Of a DNA stretch of 64,000 nt, positions 1-8,316 are shown one piece after another (the first letter of the stretch is position 1; every line of letters starts with the position of its first letter). A program made the position numbers and the translations under genes. Below the pieces are notes generated by a model. That model saw nothing but the letters and a program-made list of their open reading frames with translations, was not told the origin of the DNA and did no database searches. Source of the stretch: [Clostridium] saccharolyticum WM1 (GTDB lineage: Bacteria; Bacillota; Clostridia; Lachnospirales; Lachnospiraceae); the NCBI RefSeq assembly GCF_000144625.1, contig NC_014376.1:3744501-3808500 (forward strand), in the 5' to 3' direction.

Positions 1-499
1 CTTGGAATCTGCTTTTATCGTAAATGGTCACCTTCCCATTTTCATCTGCGCATAGATTATTCTTAGTATAGAAATCCCTATTGGCATAAGCAGTAACTTG
101 TACCAAAGCGTTAGAGGAAAAAAACTTTTTTTCCGCTTCCTCCAAATCCATAGGGCAATAATTATCACAGTACATAAGCAAGAAACAATCTTTTATCATT
201 GGTCCGGCATGTTTTAATCTGGTACCGGTATCATATTCCGGTGGTGTGATATCATATGTAACATTTAGTCCATACGCGGAACCATCACCCACAAATTCCT
301 GTATTATCTGAGGCAGATAACCAAGAAGAAGCACCACTTCTTTTATGCCGAATTCTTTTATTTGATACAAAAGATATTCCAAAAATGGACGCCCCTCAAA
401 CTCATACATTGGCTTTGGTTTCGTATCAGTAAAGGGCTGTAAACGAGTTCCATAACCACCCGCCAATATTACAGCTTGTGAAATCATGCGTTCTTTCAA
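1..499 (-). CDS. sugar-phosphate nucleotidyltransferase, partial (C-terminus outside window)
   Basis: This protein probably transfers a nucleotide from an NTP to a sugar 1-phosphate, supplying an activated sugar to the glycosyltransferases encoded just upstream. The N-terminus read from the sequence has the NTP_transferase signature LAGGYGTRLQPF followed by KPKPM, then a Rossmann-like segment with VVLLLGY and a YCDNY segment where the family carries its metal-binding Asp. It resembles HddC or glucose-1-phosphate type enzymes, but the base and sugar cannot be told. The frame runs off the left edge at about residue 165. The start is uncertain: a TTG at 499 lies 8 bases after GGAAAGG, whereas the first ATG at 487 is 20 bases from it, so TTG is preferred. 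It begins 18 bases after the stop of the glycosyltransferase gene, so the two are probably one operon. Confidence 0.82.
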   Translation of the reverse strand, partial: MKERMISQAVILAGGYGTRLQPFTDTKPKPMYEFEGRPFLEYLLYQIKEFGIKEVVLLLGYLPQIIQEFVGDGSAYGLNVTYDITPPEYDTGTRLKHAGPMIKDCFLLMYCDNYCPMDLEEAEKKFFSSNALVQVTAYANRDFYTKNNLCADENGKVTIYDKSRFQ

Positions 500-517
500 T
501 TTTCTTGCCTTTCCATC

Positions 518-2032
518 TCAATAATTTTTAGTTATTACAAACCAAAATATTTCTGTCATCAGCCGCTGCAGGCATTCGTTGGTTAACTTATTCTTTTCCA
601 CACTGTTTCTGATATATGCAATATCTGATGCACTTAACTTGTACTGTTTCATGGTTATCCCATCTATCTGACAATGCTTTTCAAGCATAGTTTTCATAAA
701 TTCCATTGAGATATTATAAGCAAGACTAGTATTATAAATGCTTCTATCACCTAAAATATTCAGATATTCATATAAACTAAATGTATTATAAAGTGGAATT
801 ATAATCTGAGCTCCCTTTTTTGCAAGGCAAAACACATCGTTAAGTATTTTTTGTGGCTCATTATACATGTTGACAGGATGCCCCATGACAATGTAATCAT
901 AAAAGTTTTCTGGGAGATTATCGCGCAGGAATTCTTGCCTATCACAAACTACAATATCTTCACATATGGTCTTTAAATCCGTTTGATATCTTGCATCTTG
1001 TGTAAAAGCCGACAGCTTGGCATCATAACGCCCAAACTTTCTGATTTTATTTTTTATATCTAAAATAGGGGTTCCGCATTTTACATCAATCCCCAATATT
1101 TTGATATTTTTTTTCTCTCTTGTTTTCCTAATAAAGTCAGTCGTATCTAGTAAGTAGTTGTTGACATCTTCCCATGCATCAATACTATGGTATTTTTCTT
1201 GAAAATTTTTACTACCAACTTCTAATGCATGTAGATAATCCTCTTCCTTCTTATCTTCAAAGTTTCTATAATCATGATCGTGATAAATCCAGACATCTCC
1301 TGCCAAAACAGCTTTATAACCCGCCCTTCTTATGCGAAAGGAAAGATCATCGTCGCCAAAATCATGGTAAAAACCGCAATCAAAAAAAGGATAGCCCACT
1401 GCAAGAATCGCTTCTTTTTTTAGTAACGTAAGGATTGTAATAAGGCGGAGCCTCTCCTGCCATTTAGAAGGATCTGATTGATTATAATTACGAGCCTTTT
1501 CCATCATATCGTTATAATCGACAAAATCCATTTTTACTTCCTGAAAATTACTTACATTAGAAGAAGTTGCACAAACCATTCCTATCTTATCATCCGACTG
1601 GGCGCATAATAACATGTTCTTAAGCCAGTTTGGAGTAACTATTACGTCATTAGGGACAAGAATAAAATATTTCCCTAATTCTATTATGCTATTTATAGTA
1701 AGAGCAAATGGAAGCCCTGCATTCTTGTTAATGCTAATTATCTTCTTATTTTCATATTTAATGCCTTTAAGATAATCCATTGTTCCATCTGTTGAACCAT
1801 TATCAATTAAAACCAATTCATAATCAATATCTATAGTGTTTTCAATAATACTTTCTATACATCTTTTTGTCTTCTCCAAGCGATTATATGCGATTACCAT
1901 AATACTAACATAGGACTTATTCACCTGGTAATGAATATCTGACATAGATTTTCTTGCTTCGAAAAGCGTATCTCCAGATAGCTTTATCGTATTCTGGGTA
2001 TTATCAATATAAGTAATTAGATTCTCTGTCAC
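518..2032 (-). CDS. family 2 glycosyltransferase with C-terminal methyltransferase-like domain
   Basis: A 504-residue cytoplasmic protein. Residues about 40-270 form a GT-A (GT2) domain: the SIMVIAYNR opening strand, the VLIDNGSTDGT donor-binding motif, an LVPNDV segment at the usual DxD position, and a GDDDLSFRIRRAGYK segment matching the conserved ED-containing acceptor region. From about residue 310 the pattern ILGIDVKCGTP followed by a DYIVMGHPV strand looks like a class I SAM methyltransferase fold, but the glycine loop is degenerate, so activity is doubtful. Translation starts at a GTG 8 bases after AAGGGAG. It lies between another GT2 gene and a nucleotidyltransferase and close to flagellin, so flagellin or surface glycan glycosylation is the best guess. 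The acceptor is unknown. Confidence 0.85.
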   Translation of the reverse strand: MTENLITYIDNTQNTIKLSGDTLFEARKSMSDIHYQVNKSYVSIMVIAYNRLEKTKRCIESIIENTIDIDYELVLIDNGSTDGTMDYLKGIKYENKKIISINKNAGLPFALTINSIIELGKYFILVPNDVIVTPNWLKNMLLCAQSDDKIGMVCATSSNVSNFQEVKMDFVDYNDMMEKARNYNQSDPSKWQERLRLITILTLLKKEAILAVGYPFFDCGFYHDFGDDDLSFRIRRAGYKAVLAGDVWIYHDHDYRNFEDKKEEDYLHALEVGSKNFQEKYHSIDAWEDVNNYLLDTTDFIRKTREKKNIKILGIDVKCGTPILDIKNKIRKFGRYDAKLSAFTQDARYQTDLKTICEDIVVCDRQEFLRDNLPENFYDYIVMGHPVNMYNEPQKILNDVFCLAKKGAQIIIPLYNTFSLYEYLNILGDRSIYNTSLAYNISMEFMKTMLEKHCQIDGITMKQYKLSASDIAYIRNSVEKNKLTNECLQRLMTEIFWFVITKNY

Positions 2033-2209
2033 GTTACCCGCTCCCTTTCCTGTCTCATCACGGTATGTACCTTATAACTAATTAGCTCAAACCTTTCACT
2101 CCAAAATCGTTGATACAAAAACTGCTCTAAACAAAAAAATAAATAGAAAAAATCCGGTAATTAAAAATTGAAGAAAATCTGAAAAATAAAGGGATTTGCT
2201 TAAATTTCA

Positions 2210-2215
2210 ATCATA
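2210..2215 (-). promoter_or_regulatory. candidate extended -10 promoter for the GT2/nucleotidyltransferase pair
   Basis: On the minus strand TGGTATGAT carries an extended -10 (TGn plus TATGAT) in the 250-base AT-rich gap ahead of the glycosyltransferase gene. No good -35 is visible. The rest of the gap shows nothing recognisable. Confidence 0.3.
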
Positions 2216-2283
2216 CCACAGTAATACCATAAAATAGTAGGAACTGTTTTACAAATACACCAAACTTAATTCTTACCGACTAA

Positions 2284-3600
2284 TTACTCACTGAAATACC
2301 ATGACTTATCTTCATCACTCATGGTTTCAATCAAAGCGTCTTCCAGAGCCTTATAACCTGTTTTTTTTGCAGATCTGATAACAAAAAGCCGATCTTTAAG
2401 GGAATTTAAATCATAGATTTTTTGTAAAAATCCAATGATTGCCGCTATTGCCCCAGCAGAATCGCCCTCCTGCTTTAACATATCAACGAGCGTATTCGTG
2501 ATGATTTCCCGGTAACGGTCAATACGTAGTATCAAAACGCAATATCTGACAGCCTGGGAAAAGTTTGAAATTTCTACATAAGCCCTTACCAAGGCTGTAT
2601 ATATATCAGTTAAGACATCAGGAACATGGGTGACATTAATGCCCTGATAATCCTCCAGTTTCTTCAAGCAATTTTCCAGATATGTAACGGTCTCCCCATA
2701 ACACTCTTTACGAAAATGCCAGACTCCCATAAAATAATCATAATCAGGATACTCAGGAGAGAATTTCACAGCATCTTCATACAGCAGGAAAAACTCATCC
2801 TCTTCCTCCGCCTTATCACGCATCAGTATGGTGTGCATCAATCCATAATATGTAGTGATCAATCTTGCAGAATTAATATGCGAAACACCGTTTTTCAGGA
2901 TATCACGGTAAAGTACCTCTGCTTCATCGGCATTTCCTGATACCTTCAGAGTTTCTGCCAAATACGCAACCGCATCATAATTTTCAGGATTATCCTCTAC
3001 TTCTTTCTTCAATAACCGGATGTTTCTCTCAACCTTATTCGTCTCTTTATAAACCGCTTCTGTATATCCGGTATGAAGAACAGAAATCTCCTTTGTCAAG
3101 TCGCAGATAATTAACTTACCGGATGTAATGGCTATCATTTCATGGATTCGGTTTTGATATCTTAACTTGGGAAGGTTTTGAAAAAAACGGTCCTGGACCG
3201 TGATTCCGTTTGTCGTACCGTCTTCCTTTAAATCAACAAGAGAAGTTCTTAAAATATGAGGTTTTAATTTGGGATCCGCAGATTCAAGCTGAATCAGAAT
3301 CTCCTTAATCCTTTTCGCATCCTTATCCAGCAAATATTCATCTGCATCCAAAAATGCAATCCAGTCGCCGGCAGCTTTTTCTATGGCAAAATTTTTTGCA
3401 GCGGAAAAATCATCGACCCAGGTAAAATGAAATACTTTTGCCCCCATGCTTTTGGCAATCTCAACTGTACGGTCCGTGGAACCAGTATCAACGACAATTT
3501 GCTCATATACAATATTCTTTCCCCATGTTAAAGCCCTGGCAATATTCTTTTCTTCATTTTTCACTATCATGCATTGAGACAACCGTGCTTTTTTCTTCAT
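2284..3600 (-). CDS. family 2 glycosyltransferase with tetratricopeptide-like C-terminus
   Basis: A 438-residue SunS/WaaE-type GT2 enzyme that would add a sugar to a protein or glycan acceptor in the cytoplasm. The N-terminal domain has SQCMIVKNEE, IVVDTGSTDRT, FSAAKNFAIEKAAGDWIAFL and the metal-binding LDADEYLL segment (DxD). The C-terminal half is alpha-helical with TPR-like repeats (for example PENYDAVAYLAETLKVSGN), typical of the enzymes that modify flagellin or bacteriocin peptides. The start at 3600 is chosen because GGAGAAA lies 6 bases upstream and homology begins at MKKKARLSQCMIV; the open frame extends 27 codons further but runs into the flagellin terminator. It sits immediately downstream of flagellin, separated by that terminator, which supports a role in flagellin glycosylation. 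Confidence 0.88.
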   Translation of the reverse strand: MKKKARLSQCMIVKNEEKNIARALTWGKNIVYEQIVVDTGSTDRTVEIAKSMGAKVFHFTWVDDFSAAKNFAIEKAAGDWIAFLDADEYLLDKDAKRIKEILIQLESADPKLKPHILRTSLVDLKEDGTTNGITVQDRFFQNLPKLRYQNRIHEMIAITSGKLIICDLTKEISVLHTGYTEAVYKETNKVERNIRLLKKEVEDNPENYDAVAYLAETLKVSGNADEAEVLYRDILKNGVSHINSARLITTYYGLMHTILMRDKAEEEDEFFLLYEDAVKFSPEYPDYDYFMGVWHFRKECYGETVTYLENCLKKLEDYQGINVTHVPDVLTDIYTALVRAYVEISNFSQAVRYCVLILRIDRYREIITNTLVDMLKQEGDSAGAIAAIIGFLQKIYDLNSLKDRLFVIRSAKKTGYKALEDALIETMSDEDKSWYFSE

Positions 3601-3627
3601 GTGCGTTTCTCCATTAATATTGTATAT

Positions 3628-3672
3628 TATACAAAACAGATGCCCCTGTAACCGCATGGGGCAGGGGCATCT
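3628..3672 (-). terminator. rho-independent terminator after flagellin
   Basis: AGATGCCCCTG at 3638-3648 pairs perfectly with CAGGGGCATCT at 3662-3672 (11 bp, 13-base loop), followed on the minus strand by TTTTGT. It lies 37 bases past the flagellin stop. Confidence 0.85.
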
Positions 3673-3708
3673 GCCATTCATTACTTTTCTAAATGTTTTA
3701 GCTAATTC

Positions 3709-4989
3709 TTACCGAAGTAACTGTAAAACTCCCTGAGGAAGCTGATTTGCCTGTGCAAGCATAGCCTGAGAGGACTGTACAAGAATATTATTCTTTGTAT
3801 AAGTCATCATCTCTTTTGCCATGTCTACGTCACGGATGCGGCTCTCTGCAGCAGTCATGTTCTCAGAGGTTACGCTTAAGTTGTTGATCGTATGCTCAAG
3901 ACGATTCTGGATCGCACCAAGATCACCTCTGGTGGAAGATACAGAGTTAATTGCATCTTTTAATTTCTTCACTGCATCTGCAGCGCCAGACTGTGTGCTG
4001 ATATCAACCGTATCAATCTGAAGTGCTTTTACATGCATATCGCCTACGGATACACTGATCTGATTAAATGTATCAGAAGTATCACCAATCTGTAAGCGTA
4101 AGGAGCTGCCTGTTGTACCTGTGGTTATTGCGGCACCTGCAGAAGGTGCTACAAAGCCAGCTACGTCAAGTCCTTTAAGCAGATCATTAGCAGTAGGGCC
4201 AGCTGCAGTCGCTGTAAGGTCAATTTTGCCAATACCAACTGCGCTTAAATCAAGCACTACATTATCTCCTGCAGCAATAGCAGTGTTGCTTGCCATAGCA
4301 GTTCCGTCTGCCTTCTTAATGATATCAGTAAGCTTGAGGTTTACAACAGATACGTTACCCTCTTTATCTGTCATTTTTACATTTAATACATCGCTGGCAC
4401 CTGCAGTGGTAAATGTACCGTTTGCATCTAATGCACCAACGTCAAATGCAAATGTAAGGCCATCTTTATCAATGCTTGATCCCTTGATATCAGTAACAAC
4501 AAAATTAGTTGCTACAGTTGATCCGATAGCCAAGCTGCCTGCATTAAGTTTATATTTGCCAGATCCCATAGTACCGTCAAGCAGTTTAATACCATTAAAG
4601 TTTGTGCTGTCCGCAATACGGTCAATTTCAGACTTTAAGGATACAACTTCCTTCTGAAGGTTCTCACGGTCAACTTCATTCTGGTAAGTTCCGTTAGCAG
4701 ACTGGCCAGCCAGCTCTACCATACGGTTTAACATGGAATGAACTTCTGTTAATGCACCTTCAGCGGTCTGTACTAAAGAGATACCGTCATTTGCGTTCTT
4801 CTGAGCGGTCTCAAGACCTGTGATCTGAGCTCTCATCTTCTCAGAAATAGCAAGACCTGCAGCGTCATCGCCTGCACGGTTGATTCTGTAACCAGAAGAT
4901 AATTTCTCAAGGTTCTTGCCTACTGTGTTATTGTTGTTTCCTAACTGTCTGTAGGAATTTAAAGCTGCGATGTTGTGTTGAATTCTCAT
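3709..4989 (-). CDS. hag: flagellin
   Basis: The 426-residue filament subunit, exported by the flagellar type III apparatus. The N-terminal D0/D1 region starts MRIQHNIAALNSYRQLG and includes KLSSGYRINRAGDDAAGLAIS, LVQTAEGAL and NRMVELAGQSANGT. The C-terminal D1/D0 region has SSTRGDLGAIQNRLEHTI, ESRIRDVDMAKEM and ends QANQLPQGVLQLLR. Between about residues 160 and 320 is a variable surface-exposed D2/D3-like insert rich in Ala, Gly, Thr and Asp, the usual site of O-glycosylation. The start at 4989 has AAGGAGG 8 bases upstream; the open frame extends 33 codons further but those bases are leader RNA. Glycosyltransferase genes follow, and the leader carries a CsrA-type hairpin. Confidence 0.97.
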   Translation of the reverse strand: MRIQHNIAALNSYRQLGNNNNTVGKNLEKLSSGYRINRAGDDAAGLAISEKMRAQITGLETAQKNANDGISLVQTAEGALTEVHSMLNRMVELAGQSANGTYQNEVDRENLQKEVVSLKSEIDRIADSTNFNGIKLLDGTMGSGKYKLNAGSLAIGSTVATNFVVTDIKGSSIDKDGLTFAFDVGALDANGTFTTAGASDVLNVKMTDKEGNVSVVNLKLTDIIKKADGTAMASNTAIAAGDNVVLDLSAVGIGKIDLTATAAGPTANDLLKGLDVAGFVAPSAGAAITTGTTGSSLRLQIGDTSDTFNQISVSVGDMHVKALQIDTVDISTQSGAADAVKKLKDAINSVSSTRGDLGAIQNRLEHTINNLSVTSENMTAAESRIRDVDMAKEMMTYTKNNILVQSSQAMLAQANQLPQGVLQLLR

Positions 4990-4997
4990 AGATATTT

Positions 4998-5034
4998 CCT
5001 CCTTGACTATGTTACAGGGAATTCCTTTTCCCTG
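4998..5034 (-). promoter_or_regulatory. flagellin mRNA leader with CsrA-type binding hairpin and SD site
   Basis: CAGGGAA/TTCCCTG (5015-5021 with 5028-5034) form a perfect 7-bp stem whose loop on the RNA is AAGGAA, presenting GGA. A second GGA is in the Shine-Dalgarno AAGGAGG at 4998-5004. A GGA in a hairpin loop plus a GGA at the SD is the layout of the two CsrA sites in the B. subtilis hag leader. A further TTTTCCTG/CAGGAAAA hairpin lies just upstream. CsrA binding is inferred; no csrA gene is in the window. Confidence 0.6.
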
Positions 5035-5105
5035 CGTGATATGTTTTCCTGAAACAGGAAAATAAGTAAAAAATATTGGCGGAATCAAACGGGGTACCAG
5101 CCGTT

Positions 5106-5132
5106 TTATCGATTCCTAACTTTGACACTTGT
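5106..5132 (-). promoter_or_regulatory. candidate sigma-28 type flagellin promoter
   Basis: ATCGATAA (5106-5113, minus strand) resembles the sigma-28 -10 GCCGATAA, with ACAA 15 bases upstream in place of TAAA. It would give a leader of about 110 bases. The -35 is poor, so this is tentative. The remaining 5133-5520 is AT-rich and shows no gene. Confidence 0.35.
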
Positions 5133-5520
5133 GTCTTTCGGAAGCTTACCAACATAATATTCTGATGAATTGAACTATGCGTTTATGTATCTTCCTTTCA
5201 TCTACAATATCGTATCAACGGAACGAAAAGATAAGTCTTTTTTTTAATATTTTTAAATAATTTGTCGAACATGTAATTTTCATAAAATGCTTTGTCATTT
5301 GCTCTGTTTTATCTTCTGGCAACTGACCGTTTCTTTATACATTTTCTCATGTTTTGATACTCTTAAATGAATGGAAAACCATTATATTTATCCTCTTCAT
5401 TCCTTCATTAATTGTTTATTGTTTGTTTGCAAAATTCCGAGAGGCTTTATAGGTGTTATTTTTATTCCCTCATTCCAGAAAAAAAGATCCCTTGACTTTA
5501 TAGAAAAAAGATCTAAAGAT

Positions 5521-5558
5521 AAAACAAAAGAAAAAAGAGGATACGCTACTGCATATCC
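5521..5558 (-). terminator. rho-independent terminator after the YjfB-like gene
   Basis: On the minus strand GGATATGC (5551-5558) pairs with GCGTATCC (5539-5546) around an AGTA loop, followed by CTCTTTTTTCTTTTG. It starts 10 bases past the stop of the YjfB-like gene. Confidence 0.85.
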
Positions 5559-5567
5559 CCTTCCCAT

Positions 5568-5759
5568 CTAAGCTGTCGTATCCACAATCTGCCCGGTCCC
5601 ATTTGCAGGCATCTGTCTGGGAACTGCAGTTTCTGCCATCTTCAGCAATCCATCCGCCACAGCCTCCTGAGCGTCCATCGCCTTTTTTGCAACACTGATT
5701 CCTGCACTCTGCTGTACTCTTGCAAGACTCATATCCATGCTCATAGCAGCAATATCCAT
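5568..5759 (-). CDS. yjfB: YjfB family putative motility protein
   Basis: A 63-residue cytoplasmic protein of the YjfB family, small proteins often encoded near flagellar genes in Firmicutes and annotated as putative motility proteins; the molecular role is not known. The conserved opening MDIAAMSMDMSLARVQQSAG and the following ISVAKKAMDAQE stretch are typical. An ATG three codons earlier abuts the SD AAAGGAG with no spacer, so the second ATG, 9 bases downstream of it, is taken as start. It lies between flagellin and a two-component system, with its own terminator. Confidence 0.8.
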   Translation of the reverse strand: MDIAAMSMDMSLARVQQSAGISVAKKAMDAQEAVADGLLKMAETAVPRQMPANGTGQIVDTTA

Positions 5760-5855
5760 ACGTTTCATCTCCTTTCAAAAACACAGTTCAAGGTGATTCT
5801 ATTACTATTCATCTTCTATAGTTATATCGGCCATCTACCTCCTGAATATAACCGA

Positions 5856-7394
5856 TCAAAGATTTTCTTTCTCGCAGTCCAGGGTAAACCAAAATTCCAC
5901 GCCGCCTTTTACATTCCGGACACCGCAGGACTTCCCATGGGAATCCATAATCGCCTTAACTATAGAGAGTCCGATACCACTTCCTCCATACTCCCTGGTA
6001 TGTGCCTTATCTACCTTAAAAAACTTGGTCCAGAGATTTGGCAAATCCTCTTCCGGAATATTCTGTCCGGTGTTGAATACGGTGACTAAGGCTTCCTCTC
6101 CGTTTTCTTCTGCGGTAATCACGATCTTTCGTTCTCCCTCTAAATGGTTGAGTGCATTGTTTAAATAGTTTGTAATGACCTCTTCTATTTTAAATTCATC
6201 GGCGAATACATAGATTGGACCGCCCTCTTCCAGCTTTACCTCTGCAGCCTTTTGCTGGATTAAGATACCGGCAGAACCAATGACGCCACGGATCAGTTCC
6301 GTCAAATCGAAGCGTTCCGGCTGAATGCTGTCATTGCCGAATTCAAGGGCAGTAAGATTGAGAAGCTGGCGAACCATGGTATTCATTTTACCCGCTTCAT
6401 CCATGATGACCCCGCAGTAATAATCCCTGCTGTCCGGATCCTCTGCCATCCCCTCCGTCAAGCCCTCAGCATACCCCTGGATCAATGCAATAGGAGTCTT
6501 TAATTCGTGGGAAACATTGGCAATAAAATCCTTCCGCATCTCATCTATTTTTATCTTTTCGTCAATATCCTTCTGCAATTTTTCATTCGCAGCCCGCAGC
6601 TGTCCGATGGTATCTTTTAAGGTATCGGATAACTGGTTCATGCTGTTGCCCAGCACTCCCACCTCATCTTCCTCTTTGCCGGTATATTTGGCTTCAAAGT
6701 CAAGGGCCGACATTTTTTCTGACAAATTGGCAAGCTGAAGAATAGGAGATACTATTCTTTTTGTCGCAAGATATATAAACATACTGCCTACAAACAGAGC
6801 GGCAACGCCCACATAGGCCAGAAACCGGTTGGCAAGATCCACACTTTCCCTGATGCTGGCCAGAGGAACAGAAATGAGAAAAATGGTTTTATTATCGGAA
6901 AAATACCCCCAGCTTTCCAGATAATATGAATCAGAACGCCTGTCATAGGTTTTCTGAACAATATAATTGTCATGCTTTTTTAAAATGCTGGCTTCAGGCA
7001 CGTTTTTCCCGAATATATAGGCCTCCACCCTGTTTTTTAAAAACTGCTGGTCTCCGTTTGTTAACATAAGGACCTCGTCTGTAGTGCTGTCAATGAGAAC
7101 CATCATCAGATTGTATTTTTCCCCCATGGTCCGGAACATCTTCTGGGCCGGGCCTTCATTTTTAAAGTCCGGGTCATAGGTATCCTTGTAATATTCGATG
7201 ATTCCTTTCCCGCTCTCATTGGCCTGTTCTACTACCCTGTCGATCTGCATATAGGCTTTTTCCAGAGTATGCACCTTATCACTAGTGTAAAAGCTCTCCA
7301 GAAACCAGTTGTTTACACACCATGTGGAAACAAGGACAAAGGCCATCAGACATACAAATATTACGGCAAAACGCGCCTTGATGGAATGCTTCAT
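5856..7394 (-). CDS. sensor histidine kinase (HAMP-HisKA-HATPase)
   Basis: A 512-residue membrane sensor kinase. A transmembrane helix at about residues 9-28 and a second at about 190-210 flank an extracytoplasmic sensor region of about 160 residues. A HAMP linker follows (KRIVSPILQLANLSEK), then the HisKA H box FIANVSHELKTPIALIQGYAEGL with the phosphorylated His at residue 296, then the ATPase domain with the N box NYLNNALNHL, the G1 motif VFNTGQNIPEEDLPNLW, F box KFFKVDKAHTREYGGSGIGL and G2. It resembles VanS/WalK-type kinases. The regulator gene lies 27 bases upstream, so the two form a cognate pair. The signal is unknown. Confidence 0.95.
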   Translation of the reverse strand: MKHSIKARFAVIFVCLMAFVLVSTWCVNNWFLESFYTSDKVHTLEKAYMQIDRVVEQANESGKGIIEYYKDTYDPDFKNEGPAQKMFRTMGEKYNLMMVLIDSTTDEVLMLTNGDQQFLKNRVEAYIFGKNVPEASILKKHDNYIVQKTYDRRSDSYYLESWGYFSDNKTIFLISVPLASIRESVDLANRFLAYVGVAALFVGSMFIYLATKRIVSPILQLANLSEKMSALDFEAKYTGKEEDEVGVLGNSMNQLSDTLKDTIGQLRAANEKLQKDIDEKIKIDEMRKDFIANVSHELKTPIALIQGYAEGLTEGMAEDPDSRDYYCGVIMDEAGKMNTMVRQLLNLTALEFGNDSIQPERFDLTELIRGVIGSAGILIQQKAAEVKLEEGGPIYVFADEFKIEEVITNYLNNALNHLEGERKIVITAEENGEEALVTVFNTGQNIPEEDLPNLWTKFFKVDKAHTREYGGSGIGLSIVKAIMDSHGKSCGVRNVKGGVEFWFTLDCEKENL

Positions 7395-7421
7395 TTACTC
7401 ACCTTAACTGATATCCTTTCC

Positions 7422-8093
7422 CTATACTTCAAATTTGTATCCCATTCCCCAAATGGTTTTTATATAATCGCCCTTTTCCCCCATCTTATTCCTAAGTTTT
7501 TTCACATGAGTATCTATGGTGCGTGCATCCCCAAAGTAATCGTAATTCCATACATTATTCAGTATCTTCTCTCTGGACAGGGCGATCCCCTGGTTTTCCA
7601 GGAAATAAGCCAAAAGCTCAAACTCTTTGTAGCTTAAATCTATGTCTTTTCCGTCAATGGTGACCTGATGGGCTGCCTTGTCAATGCAGATCCCCCCTAT
7701 TTCCACAGCGTCTGCAGTTACGGCATTGCTGCGCCTTAATATGGCTTCCACCCGGGCAACTAAAATCTTGGGGCTGAAGGGTTTTGAAATGTACTCATCC
7801 ACTCCTAAGTCAAAGCCCTGAAGTTCGTCACGCTCTTCGCTTCTTGCAGTCAGCATGATGATGGGCACCTGGGAATATTTGCGGATGGTTTTGCAGGTCT
7901 CCCAGCCATCCATTTTGGGCATCATCACATCCAGAATAATCAGTACAATGTCCTTTTGTTCAAAAAAGAGATCCACAGCTTCTTCTCCATTGGAAGCCTC
8001 CACTACAGAAAAACCCTTTACGCTTAAAAAGTCCTTTACTAGCTTTCTCATTCTGGCCTCATCGTCCACTACCAATATCTTTAACGGTTCCAT
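7422..8093 (-). CDS. OmpR-family response regulator
   Basis: A 223-residue DNA-binding regulator, partner of the kinase downstream. The receiver has the acidic pair DDE near residues 10-12, phospho-acceptor Asp55 in LIILDVMMPKMDGWE, the LTAR switch Thr and the conserved Lys in YISKPFSP. The C-terminal winged helix shows LSYKEFELLAYFLENQG, a recognition helix region and ARTIDTHVKKLRNKMG with the final WGMGYKFEV, matching the PhoB/VanR class. The start has AGGAGG 6 bases upstream. The promoter region carries 11-bp spaced direct repeats, suggesting autoregulation. Confidence 0.95.
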   Translation of the reverse strand: MEPLKILVVDDEARMRKLVKDFLSVKGFSVVEASNGEEAVDLFFEQKDIVLIILDVMMPKMDGWETCKTIRKYSQVPIIMLTARSEERDELQGFDLGVDEYISKPFSPKILVARVEAILRRSNAVTADAVEIGGICIDKAAHQVTIDGKDIDLSYKEFELLAYFLENQGIALSREKILNNVWNYDYFGDARTIDTHVKKLRNKMGEKGDYIKTIWGMGYKFEV

Positions 8094-8143
8094 TATAACC
8101 TCCTGAAATCAGATCTTTACACCACAAAGTATTTATCAGCCAT

Positions 8144-8193
8144 ATTGTATCAAATTGAAAGGCAGATTTCTACATTTTCACAGAGATTTCACA
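8144..8193 (-). promoter_or_regulatory. promoter and OmpR-type direct repeats of the two-component operon
   Basis: An extended -10 TGATACAAT lies at 8144-8152. Upstream are two TGTGAAA copies (8176-8182 and 8187-8193) spaced exactly 11 bp, one helical turn, as expected for an OmpR/PhoB-type dimer site. Confidence 0.5.
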
Positions 8194-8263
8194 CGGTTTG
8201 AATAGAAATAGCTGATCACCAGATTATTCCCCCTGCACCGAAACCATATTCCCTTTTCCTGAA

Positions 8264-8300
8264 TGCAAAAGGCAGATGCGCCGGAAGGAGCGCATCTGCC
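8264..8300 (-). terminator. rho-independent terminator after kduI
   Basis: GGCAGATGCG (8271-8280) pairs perfectly with CGCATCTGCC (8291-8300) around a 10-base loop, followed on the minus strand by TTTTGC. It starts 17 bases past the kduI stop. Confidence 0.85.
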
Positions 8301-8316
8301 TTATCTCAAATAAATA

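Noticed and set aside
1174..1431. Plus-strand frame within the glycosyltransferase gene
   Set aside because: It is opposite a well-supported GT2 gene and has no SD or family resemblance.
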